From an uncultured Eubacteriales bacterium (GTDB taxonomy: Bacteria > Bacillota > Clostridia > Oscillospirales > CAG-272), in the NCBI GenBank assembly GCA_900550625.1, contig URSW01000112.1, forward strand, positions 1-5,840: a stretch of DNA of 5,840 bases. The letters are read 5' to 3'. A program made the translations under genes and the position numbers. The stretch's first letter is position 1. Each line of letters begins with the position of its first letter. Below the pieces are notes generated by a model, which worked only from the letters and a program-made list of their open reading frames with translations, did no database searches and was not told the origin of the DNA. Positions 1 to 5,773 of this stretch are shown piece after piece.

Positions 1-13
1 CTGTGCCTTCCAC
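1..13 (-). CDS. Possible first codons of a gene running off the left edge
   Basis: On the minus strand, an AAGGTGA sequence (20-26) resembling a ribosome binding site lies six bases before a GTG codon at 11-13. It is followed by codons for Glu, Gly and Thr and then the window ends. The putative start lies 33 bases after the mglC stop, a spacing that would suit a fourth gene in the mgl operon. Only four codons are visible, so no product can be named and the start may be accidental. No terminator is visible between the mglC stop and the window edge, which is compatible with transcription continuing. Confidence 0.25.
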
Positions 14-46
14 TTACAATCACCTTGCCTTTAAAAGTTAAACCGT

Positions 47-1135
47 TTATTTACGGGCTAAATATTTGCGCATATCAATTGCGCAGGCAACCAGAATAAT
101 TAAGCCCTTAATTACATAAAGCATATTTGCATCTACGGAAAGGAAGTTGAGTCCGACAAATATGATCTGAAGGAGAAATACTCCGACCACAATACCGCTT
201 ATCTTTCCGGTACCGCCTACAAAGGACACGCCACCGATAACGCACGCTGCTATAGCGTCGGACTCATAGTTCAGTCCGGTATTAGCGGAGCACGATGCGA
301 TTCTTGCACCCTCAATGAATCCGGTGATTCCGTACATTGCTCCCGCCAGCACAAAGACCAGAACGATAGTCCAGAAAACATTTACGCCGGAGACATTCGC
401 AGCCTCTTCATTTGAACCGACCGCAAACATATTCTTGCCGAACTTGGTCTTATTCCATATTACCCACATGATCGCGGTAAGAATCACCGCATACAGAACA
501 TATTTCGGAACGGCATCTCCGCCGACCGTAAACAGTGTTCCGCGCACAAAGTCTGTATAAGACGGATCAAGTCCGGACAAGGTCTGTCCGTTGTTTCCGC
601 CGAGCATAAGGTACATCAGCACGACGCCGAACACGATAAGCTGTGTCGAGAGGGTAACTATAAACGGATGAAGCTTGAACTTCGCAACAAAGAATCCGTT
701 TACGAATCCAATAAGCGCTCCGACTGCAATAACGCAGAGAAGCACGAGCCACAAGGGCATTACCCCGATATTCGGGAATATCTTCTTGCCGTATGTCGTC
801 ATCTGAAGCAGCGATGCCGCGATGCATGCCGTAAGTCCGACGCAGCGTCCCGCCGATATATCGGTTCCGGTAAGCACTATCGCACCGCCTATGCCGAGCG
901 CGATCGGAAGCTTTGCCGCGGTAAGCGAGATGATGTTGATGATCGACGAGCGTGACAGGAATGCGGGAACGCGAATTGCTATGTACACGATCGCTATCAA
1001 TATGATCATGTACATGGCATTGTTGAAAAGCATATCCGTGATGACTCGCCGACGGTCTGCGGGAGATTTGGCTTTGAAATCATCGATCCAAACCGACAGG
1101 CGATTTTTTCTTTTTGTTGAAGTTTCAGCAGACAT
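47..1135 (-). CDS. mglC: Galactose/methyl-galactoside ABC transporter permease MglC
   Basis: This is the membrane-spanning subunit of a hexose ABC importer (BPD_transp_2 family, as in MglC, RbsC and XylH). It forms the channel in the cytoplasmic membrane. The 362 residues start with a basic, soluble stretch of about 36 residues, longer than in E. coli MglC, followed by roughly ten hydrophobic segments from about residue 40 onward. Recognisable family motifs are GTDISAGR (90-97), the cytoplasmic loop GSNEEAANVSGVNV (240-253) and DAIAACVIGGVSFVGGTG (293-310). All three match E. coli MglC closely as I remember it. The ATG at 1133-1135 has a GGAGGA ribosome binding site (1146-1151) and lies 18 bases after the mglA stop, so the genes are cotranscribed. 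The permease motifs are mglC-like rather than merely rbsC-like, but substrate is inferred from family resemblance. Confidence 0.92.
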   Translation of the reverse strand: MSAETSTKRKNRLSVWIDDFKAKSPADRRRVITDMLFNNAMYMIILIAIVYIAIRVPAFLSRSSIINIISLTAAKLPIALGIGGAIVLTGTDISAGRCVGLTACIAASLLQMTTYGKKIFPNIGVMPLWLVLLCVIAVGALIGFVNGFFVAKFKLHPFIVTLSTQLIVFGVVLMYLMLGGNNGQTLSGLDPSYTDFVRGTLFTVGGDAVPKYVLYAVILTAIMWVIWNKTKFGKNMFAVGSNEEAANVSGVNVFWTIVLVFVLAGAMYGITGFIEGARIASCSANTGLNYESDAIAACVIGGVSFVGGTGKISGIVVGVFLLQIIFVGLNFLSVDANMLYVIKGLIILVACAIDMRKYLARK

Positions 1136-1153
1136 TTTAGTTTTTTCCTCCGT

Positions 1154-2698
1154 TCACGCATATTGCGCTGCAAGTGTCATAATGTCTTCCTGGGTCGCCG
1201 TTTTCGCATCGACTTCACCGGCAAGCCGTCCTCCGGACATTACAAGTATCCGGTCGCACACACCGAGAAGTTCCGGCATCTCCGACGAAACCATTATGAC
1301 TGTTTTGCCCCTTGCGGCAAGGTCAATGATAAGCTGATATATCTCATATTTTGCCCCGACGTCTATTCCTCTCGTGGGTTCGTCGAGAAGCAGCACCGTC
1401 GGATCGGTGAGCAGCCAACGCCCGAGAATGACCTTCTGTTGATTTCCGCCGGAGAGAGAACGTATTTTAGTCTCCTGATTCGGAGTCTTTACGTTCATCG
1501 CCTTTATGCACCAATCGGTGCTTTTTTTCATTTTCTTTTTACTGAGAAACGGTCCGCTACTGCACTTTCCGAGGCTCGAAATCGTTGCGTTGTCGCGGAT
1601 ATTCAGAATACCGAAAATTCCCGTCGCGCGTCTTTCCTCGGTGAGAAGTGCAAAACCGTTTTTTATCGATTCCCTTGCACTTCTGTTCTTTATACGCTTT
1701 CCGTCAAGCGTCAGCGTGCCGCTCCTTCGTGTCGCCGTACCGAAAATATTTTCAAGAAGCTCTGTGCGCCCGGAGCCGTCAAGTCCCGCGACACCGATTA
1801 TCTCTCCGCGATGTGCTTTGAAGGATACGTCTCTGAGTTTGGAGTACTCCGCGCTAAGGTCGTCGACCTCAAGCAGCACGTCGCCCGGCACATTTGATTT
1901 TGGAGGATAAAGGTTGGTCAGCTCGCGTCCGACCATAAGCTTTATGATCTCGTTTGTCGTAAGATCCTTCGATTCCCTTGTGGCTATCCATTTTCCGTCG
2001 CGCATTATCGTGACCTCATCGGATATCTCGAGGATCTCCTTCATCTTATGGGAAATGTATACTATAGCGCAGCCCTGATCGCGCAGCATATTTATTATTC
2101 TGAAGAGATGCGCCACCTCATCCTCGGTCAGGGACGACGTAGGCTCATCGAAAACTATAACCTTAGCATTATAAGAAACCGCTTTCGCAATTTCGACCAT
2201 CTGCCTCTGCGACACAGGCATTTTACTCATCACGGTTCTCGGATCGACATTGATCCCGAGTTTATCGAAAATCTGCTTTGTCGCATCGTACATCTTTCTT
2301 TCGCTTGTGATCGGAAGCCCCTTTGCAACCGTAGGAAAACGGCCGAGCCACATATTGTCCATGACGTTGCGCTTCAGTGCCTGATTGAGCTCCTGATGCA
2401 CCATCGCAACGCCGTTTTCGAGTGCTTCCTTTGAATTTTTGAAGTTGATCTCCCGTCCTTCGAGAAATATCTTGCCGGCGTCCTTTGTATAAACTCCGAA
2501 AAGACATTTCATGAGCGTAGACTTTCCCGCGCCGTTTTCTCCCATAAGGGCATGGACGGTACCGGCTTTAACCGTAAGATTTACCTTATCAAGTGCTTTT
2601 ACTCCCGGAAATGCTTTTTCGATATCCTGCATTTCGAGAAGCACCGATGTGTTTTTATTATCCGCAGTGAGCTGCTCTGCGACTTTGTTTTCTTTCAT
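1154..2698 (-). CDS. mglA: Galactose/methyl-galactoside ABC transporter ATP-binding protein MglA
   Basis: This is the energising subunit of the importer: a tandem double-ATPase of the MglA/RbsA/XylG class acting on the cytoplasmic face of MglC. It has 514 residues, close to the usual length (about 500). The first ATPase domain has Walker A GENGAGKST (53-61), Q-loop Gln102, signature-like PVSQRQMVEIAKA (161-173), Walker B VIVFDEP (180-186) and switch His217. The second domain has a degenerate Walker A, GLDGSGRT (305-312), with Arg in place of Lys. It also has a canonical signature LSGGNQQK (415-422) and Walker B LLLDEP (436-441), then TRGIDVGAKYEIYQL. Asymmetry between the halves is normal for this class. 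Stretches such as SYNAKVIVFDEPTSSLTE resemble E. coli MglA specifically. The ATG is preceded by GGGGGAG (2704-2710) at five bases. A start at Met23 is possible but has no better ribosome binding site. Confidence 0.94.
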   Translation of the reverse strand: MKENKVAEQLTADNKNTSVLLEMQDIEKAFPGVKALDKVNLTVKAGTVHALMGENGAGKSTLMKCLFGVYTKDAGKIFLEGREINFKNSKEALENGVAMVHQELNQALKRNVMDNMWLGRFPTVAKGLPITSERKMYDATKQIFDKLGINVDPRTVMSKMPVSQRQMVEIAKAVSYNAKVIVFDEPTSSLTEDEVAHLFRIINMLRDQGCAIVYISHKMKEILEISDEVTIMRDGKWIATRESKDLTTNEIIKLMVGRELTNLYPPKSNVPGDVLLEVDDLSAEYSKLRDVSFKAHRGEIIGVAGLDGSGRTELLENIFGTATRRSGTLTLDGKRIKNRSARESIKNGFALLTEERRATGIFGILNIRDNATISSLGKCSSGPFLSKKKMKKSTDWCIKAMNVKTPNQETKIRSLSGGNQQKVILGRWLLTDPTVLLLDEPTRGIDVGAKYEIYQLIIDLAARGKTVIMVSSEMPELLGVCDRILVMSGGRLAGEVDAKTATQEDIMTLAAQYA

Positions 2699-2737
2699 AG
2701 AGGCTCCCCCGTCTTTCCGAAATGAAGTTATTTTTCA

Positions 2738-2766
2738 ATGGGGCAGCGGAACATCCGCCGCCCCAT
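2738..2766 (-). promoter_or_regulatory. Intercistronic stem-loop between mglB and mglA
   Basis: The 84-base gap between mglB and mglA holds a strong hairpin with two 13-base arms (2738-2750 and 2754-2766) and a three-base loop. In the minus-strand RNA all 13 positions pair, one as a G-U wobble. The transcript continues with UGAAAAAUAA, with no U run, so this is not a standard intrinsic terminator. Similar hairpins after binding-protein genes in sugar importer operons protect the upstream message from 3' exonucleases, giving more binding protein than ATPase or permease. That role is inferred here. Confidence 0.8.
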
Positions 2767-2782
2767 CGTATCATCAGTTATA

Positions 2783-3862
2783 TCAGCCCATGTATGCTGC
2801 GTAAGGAATGTTTACTCTCCATGTTCCGACTACGTCGTCGGCATTGACACCCTCAAATACCGATTTGGAGTTGAGGAAGTTCTGAGTAACAGTGGTGATG
2901 ACCTTCGCCATTCCGTCTGCATCCTGCTTAATGGTACCGATCATGCTTCCGCTCTTGATCGCTTCTTTTGCAGCGTCGGTAGCGTCAACTCCGAATACTG
3001 GAATAACCTTTCCGCCTTCCTTGTTGTATCCTGCTGCCTGAAGTGCCGAGATCGCGCCGAGTGCCATTTCGTCGTTGTTGGCGATGACAAGCTCTACCAT
3101 GTTATTATTGGCTTCGCTGTACTGTGCAAGGATCGTGGACATATAATCCGTTGCAGCCGCAGACGACCACTGACCGTTCTGGTCTACGAGGTAGTTGTTG
3201 GAGTTTGCCGAATCGTAGAAAACAAGCTCGTTCTTTCCTGCCTTGGTAAGAACGGCATTAGCATCCTCAACACCGTACTGAGTGCGTGCGATAGCTTCCA
3301 TGTTGCCTTCCTGACCCTTGAACATAACGTAGCTGATCTTGCCGTCGCCGTTCAGATCAAGATTTGCAAAATGCTCTGCAACGTAATTACCGACCATCTC
3401 GCCCTGCATATGTCCTGCCATCTCGTAATCGGTTCCTACGAATACGCACTTGTCGTAGCTGCTTACTACCGACTCCTCAACCGAACGGTTAAAGAAGATA
3501 ACGGGAATGTTCTTTGCTTTTGCAAGATCAATGATGTTCTGCGCCGCATCGTTCGATCCGGTGTCAACTACGTTGACTATAAGAAGGGACGAATTCTTGG
3601 CGATTGCCGTTGTGACCTGCTCGGTCTGGGTCGTCTGATTGTTGTTTGCGTCGTAGTTCTGATACTTTATTCCGGCGTCGGTAAGGAGCTTGTCCATTGC
3701 CGAGCGGACGCTCGAAATATATGTATCACTGTAGGTGTAATAGAATACGGAAACTTCACCTTTCTCCTTGCTGTCTCCGCCTTCGGGTGTTTTGCTGTCG
3801 CTGCAGGCAGCCAGACCTAAAACGAACACGAGCGCCAGTGCTATTGCAAGAAATTTTTTCAT
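2783..3862 (-). CDS. mglB: Galactose/glucose-binding lipoprotein MglB
   Basis: This is the extracellular substrate-binding protein of the importer (periplasmic-binding protein family 4, as in GGBP/MglB). The chosen start gives 359 residues with a lipoprotein signal peptide: MKK, a hydrophobic stretch, then lipobox LAAC with Cys20. A Ser/Asp/Gly/Lys-rich linker precedes the binding domain from about residue 36. A calcium-binding loop like that of E. coli MglB is present (DLNGDGKIS, 169-177), as is the distant Glu257 before VIANND. Likely sugar contacts by recalled alignment to E. coli are Asp46, Asn125 in FFN, Arg193, Trp232, Asn263 and Asp293 in FGVDA. The E. coli His152, Asp154 and Asn256 appear as Asn187, Glu189 and Gln313. 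The frame is open upstream to 3925, but that start adds 21 residues ahead of the signal peptide and overlaps the -10 box. The first gene of mglBAC. Confidence 0.88.
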   Translation of the reverse strand: MKKFLAIALALVFVLGLAACSDSKTPEGGDSKEKGEVSVFYYTYSDTYISSVRSAMDKLLTDAGIKYQNYDANNNQTTQTEQVTTAIAKNSSLLIVNVVDTGSNDAAQNIIDLAKAKNIPVIFFNRSVEESVVSSYDKCVFVGTDYEMAGHMQGEMVGNYVAEHFANLDLNGDGKISYVMFKGQEGNMEAIARTQYGVEDANAVLTKAGKNELVFYDSANSNNYLVDQNGQWSSAAATDYMSTILAQYSEANNNMVELVIANNDEMALGAISALQAAGYNKEGGKVIPVFGVDATDAAKEAIKSGSMIGTIKQDADGMAKVITTVTQNFLNSKSVFEGVNADDVVGTWRVNIPYAAYMG

Positions 3863-3871
3863 TTTGAGTTT

Positions 3872-3878
3872 ACCTCCC
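3872..3878 (-). promoter_or_regulatory. Ribosome binding site that fixes the mglB start
   Basis: In the minus-strand message GGGAGGT lies nine bases before the ATG at 3860-3862. This site, together with the signal peptide beginning exactly at that Met, favours this start over the ATG 63 bases upstream at 3923-3925. Confidence 0.85.
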
Positions 3879-3911
3879 TGTATTTTTAGGACCTTTCCTG
3901 TCGTTGTTATT

Positions 3912-3940
3912 ATTATATTGCACAATTGAAAAAAAGAAAA
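3912..3940 (-). promoter_or_regulatory. Candidate mglBAC promoter (consensus -10)
   Basis: A perfect TATAAT is present on the minus strand at 3912-3917. Seventeen bases upstream the hexamer is TTTTCT (3935-3940), a poor -35 matching TTGACA at three positions. The weak -35 suggests a promoter that needs an activator. Transcription would begin near 3905, giving a leader of about 43 bases. An imperfect dyad ATTG-N2-CAAT (3917-3926) abuts and overlaps the last base of the -10 and could be an operator. Confidence 0.55.
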
Positions 3941-3959
3941 TAGACTTTTTTATCGGAAA

Positions 3960-3990
3960 TGTATAAAAAATTATCATGTTGACGAGTCAA
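3960..3990 (-). promoter_or_regulatory. Alternative upstream promoter for mglBAC
   Basis: TTGACT (3985-3990, five of six to the -35 consensus) is followed by AT-rich DNA on the minus strand. Possible -10 boxes are TATACA (3960-3965, 19-base spacer) or TTTATA (3962-3967, 17-base spacer), neither good. It is weaker overall than the TATAAT site downstream. The TTGACT is also half of the dyad at 3979-3990, so it may instead be a regulator site. Confidence 0.3.
3979..3990. repeat. Small dyad TTGAC-N2-GTCAA in the mglB control region
   Basis: Five-base perfect inverted arms around a two-base centre, about 118-130 bases upstream of the mglB start codon. It could be a half-occluded operator overlapping the alternative -35. 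No regulator family is assigned. Confidence 0.4.
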
Positions 3991-4013
3991 AGATATTTTT
4001 TCGTAAAAATCTG

Positions 4014-4027
4014 TTTTCAGGTGAAAA
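4014..4027. repeat. Dyad TTTTCA-GG-TGAAAA upstream of mglB
   Basis: Perfect six-base inverted arms around a two-base centre, about 150 bases upstream of the mglB start codon and upstream of both candidate promoters. The position and symmetry suit an activator or repressor site for the sugar operon. It lacks the central CG typical of LacI/GalR and CcpA sites, so no family is claimed. Confidence 0.45.
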
Positions 4028-4108
4028 TAATCCTAATCGCCGCCGAAACGGTAAACCCAATGCATTCCGCGAGAATAAAGGCTCGAAGAATCGATAAAGA
4101 TACGCCTC

Positions 4109-4158
4109 AAAATATAAAAACGCCGCGGTAAAACAACTTCAAGTGTTTTGCCTCGGCG
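4109..4158 (-). terminator. Intrinsic terminator after the ogt/membrane-gene unit
   Basis: On the minus strand a GC-rich stem with arms at 4121-4134 and 4145-4158 (14 positions, two mismatches) and a short, partly pairing loop is followed by TTTTTATATTTT (4109-4120). It begins about 42 bases after the stop of the membrane gene. It therefore closes that unit and insulates the mglB promoter downstream. Confidence 0.85.
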
Positions 4159-4200
4159 CCGCAAAGATATCGAGCGCGTCCGCTACGGGCAGGTTTCAAA

Positions 4201-4608
4201 TCATCCGACGCTGTAACGACCGACATAGCCTTTGTACTTTTCGAGATTATATTTATTTATGTAATAAACCTTTAGGAAGCCTGCCGTACCCAAACTGCAA
4301 AGGGATGCCATAACAATAAGAAGGATAACCGCAAGGATCCACACTACATTCGCCATTTTGAGTTTTGCGATAAACAGCCTGGCAAACGATATTCCTAACG
4401 CTCCCCACACTGCGTAGTTCGCCGCTTTATTGCTTTTCCCTGTTCCCTTGCTGTCTTTGATTGCACCGTTTTTAACACGTCTGTCAATAACGAAGGTGAA
4501 GGCAAACGCTGCTATGACCGGTACCGCCGCAGCCGCCGACTTTAATTCGATCGGAAGCGCCGCAAGCTCACAAAAAAATTTCCGCCGCCAAAGTAAAATT
4601 AATAACAA
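4201..4608 (-). CDS. C-terminal part of a frameshifted multi-pass membrane protein
   Basis: This open frame of 135 codons carries three hydrophobic segments (about residues 24-41, 63-81 and 87-110). Between the first two is a basic, hydrophilic loop (RRVKNGAIKDSKGTGKSNK), and the tail is rich in Tyr and Lys. It has no credible start. The frame opens at a TTG (4606-4608) with no ribosome binding site, and the next Met is at residue 85, inside the protein. It overlaps the end of the upstream frame by 41 bases and continues its hydrophobic pattern. I therefore read it as the second half of one protein, joined near the T7 run at 4572-4578; its authentic portion would begin at about codon 12. I do not recognise the family. 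Confidence 0.6.
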   Translation of the reverse strand: MLLILLWRRKFFCELAALPIELKSAAAAVPVIAAFAFTFVIDRRVKNGAIKDSKGTGKSNKAANYAVWGALGISFARLFIAKLKMANVVWILAVILLIVMASLCSLGTAGFLKVYYINKYNLEKYKGYVGRYSVG

Positions 4609-4870
4609 ACAACAGCGAAAGAAAGCTCGACAGAAACACTACTCCGTAAACGGTTTTATCTTTTCGCTTTATCTGAAAAACAACCGAGGCAAACAGCCCT
4701 AAGCATATTATTATAATTCCGTATGCAAAAGCTGCCCCTCCCGCCACAAATCCGATAAGAGAGATTAGCAGCCAAAAGATATTTGATCCCCATGCCGCTT
4801 TTGTCTGCGTGCGAAGATCGTTCTTCGGAGTAAGATCAATGAATCTTTCTATGGTTTCTGTGTTATACAT
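4568..4870 (-). CDS. N-terminal part of a frameshifted multi-pass membrane protein
   Basis: This frame of 100 codons encodes a soluble N-terminal region of about 30 residues (MYNTETIERFIDLTPKNDL and onward). It is followed by hydrophobic stretches at about 31-66 (one long or two short membrane segments) and 74-97. The ATG at 4868-4870 has only a weak, purine-rich AGAAAG site seven bases upstream. The frame ends in TGA one codon after a run of seven T. Removing one T would lead into the 135-codon frame, giving one protein of 222 residues with five or six membrane segments. It starts 55 bases after the ogt stop in the same direction, with no terminator between, so it is probably cotranscribed with ogt. 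The family is not recognised; function unknown. Confidence 0.65.
   Translation of the reverse strand: MYNTETIERFIDLTPKNDLRTQTKAAWGSNIFWLLISLIGFVAGGAAFAYGIIIICLGLFASVVFQIKRKDKTVYGVVFLSSFLSLLFVINFTLAAEIFL
4572..4578 (-). repeat. T7 homopolymer at the frameshift point
   Basis: Seven consecutive T in the coding strand, preceded by AAA, lie exactly where the reading frame of the membrane protein gene must change. Loss of one T restores a continuous frame (GAA ATT TTT TGT GAG CTT). Runs like this are prone to slippage of polymerases and to sequencing or assembly error. Confidence 0.85.
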
Positions 4871-4925
4871 GGTTCAACTTTCTTTTTACAGTACTTTGTC
4901 TCACTGTTCCGCCGTTTCCCGCTGA

Positions 4926-5459
4926 TTACAGTGCCGTTCCTTTTGTCGGAACGAAAAAGCGGCTCATATCGGCATGCTCAAGTTCAAGCAGCCTGATCTT
5001 TTTGTCAATGCCGCCCGCATATCCGGTCAGGCTGCCGTTTGTACCGACGACCCGATGACAAGGAATAATGACGGAAATTTTATTGTGCCCGACCGCGCCG
5101 CCCACAGCCTGCGCGGACATCCGGGCAAGTCCCCGCTTTTCGGCAAGCTTCCACGCTATATCGCCGTAAGTCACGGTCTGACCGTACGGAATCTGCAAAA
5201 GTATCTCCCATACGTCCTTACGGAACCGAGAGCCAATCGGGTTAAGCGGCGGCGTGAAATCGGGTTTCCTGCCGTCAAAGTAGATATCAAGCCAACGTCT
5301 GACTTCCGCGAGGATCGGAGTTTCATTTGCAGCGTGTTTTTCGGGCAGATTATCGGCATAATATTTTGCTCCGTCAAACCACAGTCCGGTCAATCCGATG
5401 TCATCCGCCGCAAGTAAAATATCACCGAACGGCGAATCGTAATGCTGAATAAAAGTCAT
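4926..5459 (-). CDS. ogt: Methylated-DNA--[protein]-cysteine S-methyltransferase
   Basis: This is a suicidal DNA repair protein that moves the alkyl group from O6-alkylguanine (and O4-alkylthymine) in DNA to its own cysteine. The 177 residues have the normal size and order. An N-terminal ribonuclease-like domain begins with SPFGDILLAADDIGLTGLWF. The C-terminal domain has the helix-turn-helix region RFRKDVWEILLQIPYGQTVTYGDIA (split across 78-102, Tyr98 as the base-flipping tyrosine), active-site IPCHRVVG with Cys134, and TGYAGG (145-150). The arginine finger of human MGMT (RAVGG) appears as Gln117 in SAQAVGG, which I recall as common in Firmicutes homologues. The ATG is preceded by GAGGT (5467-5471) at seven bases. 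No good promoter is visible upstream; read-through past the tRNA terminator is possible. ogt rather than ada, because no N-terminal regulatory domain is present. Confidence 0.93.
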   Translation of the reverse strand: MTFIQHYDSPFGDILLAADDIGLTGLWFDGAKYYADNLPEKHAANETPILAEVRRWLDIYFDGRKPDFTPPLNPIGSRFRKDVWEILLQIPYGQTVTYGDIAWKLAEKRGLARMSAQAVGGAVGHNKISVIIPCHRVVGTNGSLTGYAGGIDKKIRLLELEHADMSRFFVPTKGTAL

Positions 5460-5515
5460 ATCGCATACCTCGAAAAAGAATTTGAATCGCTATCGAGCCG
5501 AGCGAAGCAGGATTT

Positions 5516-5546
5516 TTCAGGCAGGGCGCTTTGCTTGCTGCCCGAA
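5516..5546 (-). promoter_or_regulatory. Stem-loop upstream of ogt
   Basis: Nine-base arms (5516-5524 and 5538-5546) pair fully in the minus-strand RNA, with one G-U, around a 13-base loop. It lies 56 bases before the ogt start, with no U run after it on that strand. It may be a leader structure, or on the plus strand a weak terminator (a T6 run follows nine bases later), but no plus-strand gene needs one. Confidence 0.4.
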
Positions 5547-5603
5547 GCCAAAGCTTTTTTCTGAACATCTGTGCCGAATTCACCGATGGTTTCCGACTTC
5601 GAT

Positions 5604-5637
5604 AAAAAAATCCGAAAGTCACGACCTTCGGATTTTT
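5604..5637 (-). terminator. Intrinsic terminator of the tRNA-Leu gene
   Basis: On the minus strand AAAAATCCGAA is matched by TTCGGATTTTT, an 11-base stem with a ten-base loop, running into a T7 tract (5604-5610). The stem begins at the last base of the tRNA CCA end, so tRNA and terminator are fused with no spacer. Confidence 0.88.
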
Positions 5638-5719
5638 GGTGCGGATGACAGGGATCGAACCTGCACCCGTAAGGACCGGTTCCTAAGACCGGCGCGTCTG
5701 CCAGTTCCGCCACATCCGC
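5637..5719 (-). tRNA. tRNA-Leu (anticodon UAG)
   Basis: The 83-base cloverleaf has acceptor arms GCGGATG/CATCCGC and a leucine-type D-arm (TGGCGGAACTGGCAGACGC). The anticodon stem is CCGGT/ACCGG with loop CTTAGGA, placing anticodon TAG at 5683-5685. A long class II variable region and T-arm GCAGGTTCGATCCCTGT follow. Discriminator A73 and the 3' CCA are encoded. It reads CUA and probably other CUN leucine codons. Its own promoter lies directly upstream and a terminator directly downstream. Confidence 0.97.
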
Positions 5720-5728
5720 ATCGTATTT

Positions 5729-5757
5729 ATTTTAACACAGTGCGCACTCATTGTCAA
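5729..5757 (-). promoter_or_regulatory. Promoter of tRNA-Leu
   Basis: On the minus strand a perfect -35 TTGACA (5752-5757), a 17-base spacer and -10 TAAAAT (5729-5734, five of six) with an extended TGT just before it. Initiation would fall within a few bases of the mature tRNA 5' end at 5719. This is the strongest promoter in the window, as expected for a stable RNA gene. Confidence 0.9.
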
Positions 5758-5773
5758 CTGATAAACGCACTGT
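5737..5773. repeat. Inverted repeat spanning the tRNA promoter
   Basis: ACAGTGCG (5737-5744) is repeated inverted as CGCACTGT (5766-5773), flanking the -35 box. The inner arm overlaps a perfect ten-base palindrome AGTGCGCACT (5739-5748) inside the promoter spacer. Three GTGCG-type half-sites thus sit across one promoter, which could be an operator. Confidence 0.5.

Noticed and set aside
1163..1897. A 244-codon open frame on the plus strand antisense to mglA
   Set aside because: Antisense to highly conserved ATPase motifs, with a composition unlike a real protein. A shadow frame.
2738..3820. A 360-codon open frame on the plus strand antisense to mglB
   Set aside because: It lies almost wholly opposite a clear binding-protein gene, its translation is rich in Cys and has no recognisable domain, and it has no ribosome binding site I can credit. 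It follows from the codon usage of mglB.
3863..3925. A longer mglB start at 3925 adding 21 residues
   Set aside because: It would place extra residues before a complete lipoprotein signal peptide and overlap the TATAAT box, whereas the ATG at 3860-3862 has a strong ribosome binding site.
4040..4065. A CcpA (cre) or GalR-like operator around AAACGGTAAAC upstream of mglB
   Set aside because: The sequence is a short direct repeat (AAAC-N3-AAAC) and lacks the dyad and the flanking TG and CA of those operators.
4568..4608. -1 ribosomal frameshifting at T TTT TTG to join the two membrane-protein frames
   Set aside because: The -1 frame meets a stop codon within about ten codons and does not match the downstream frame; only +1 (or -2) does.
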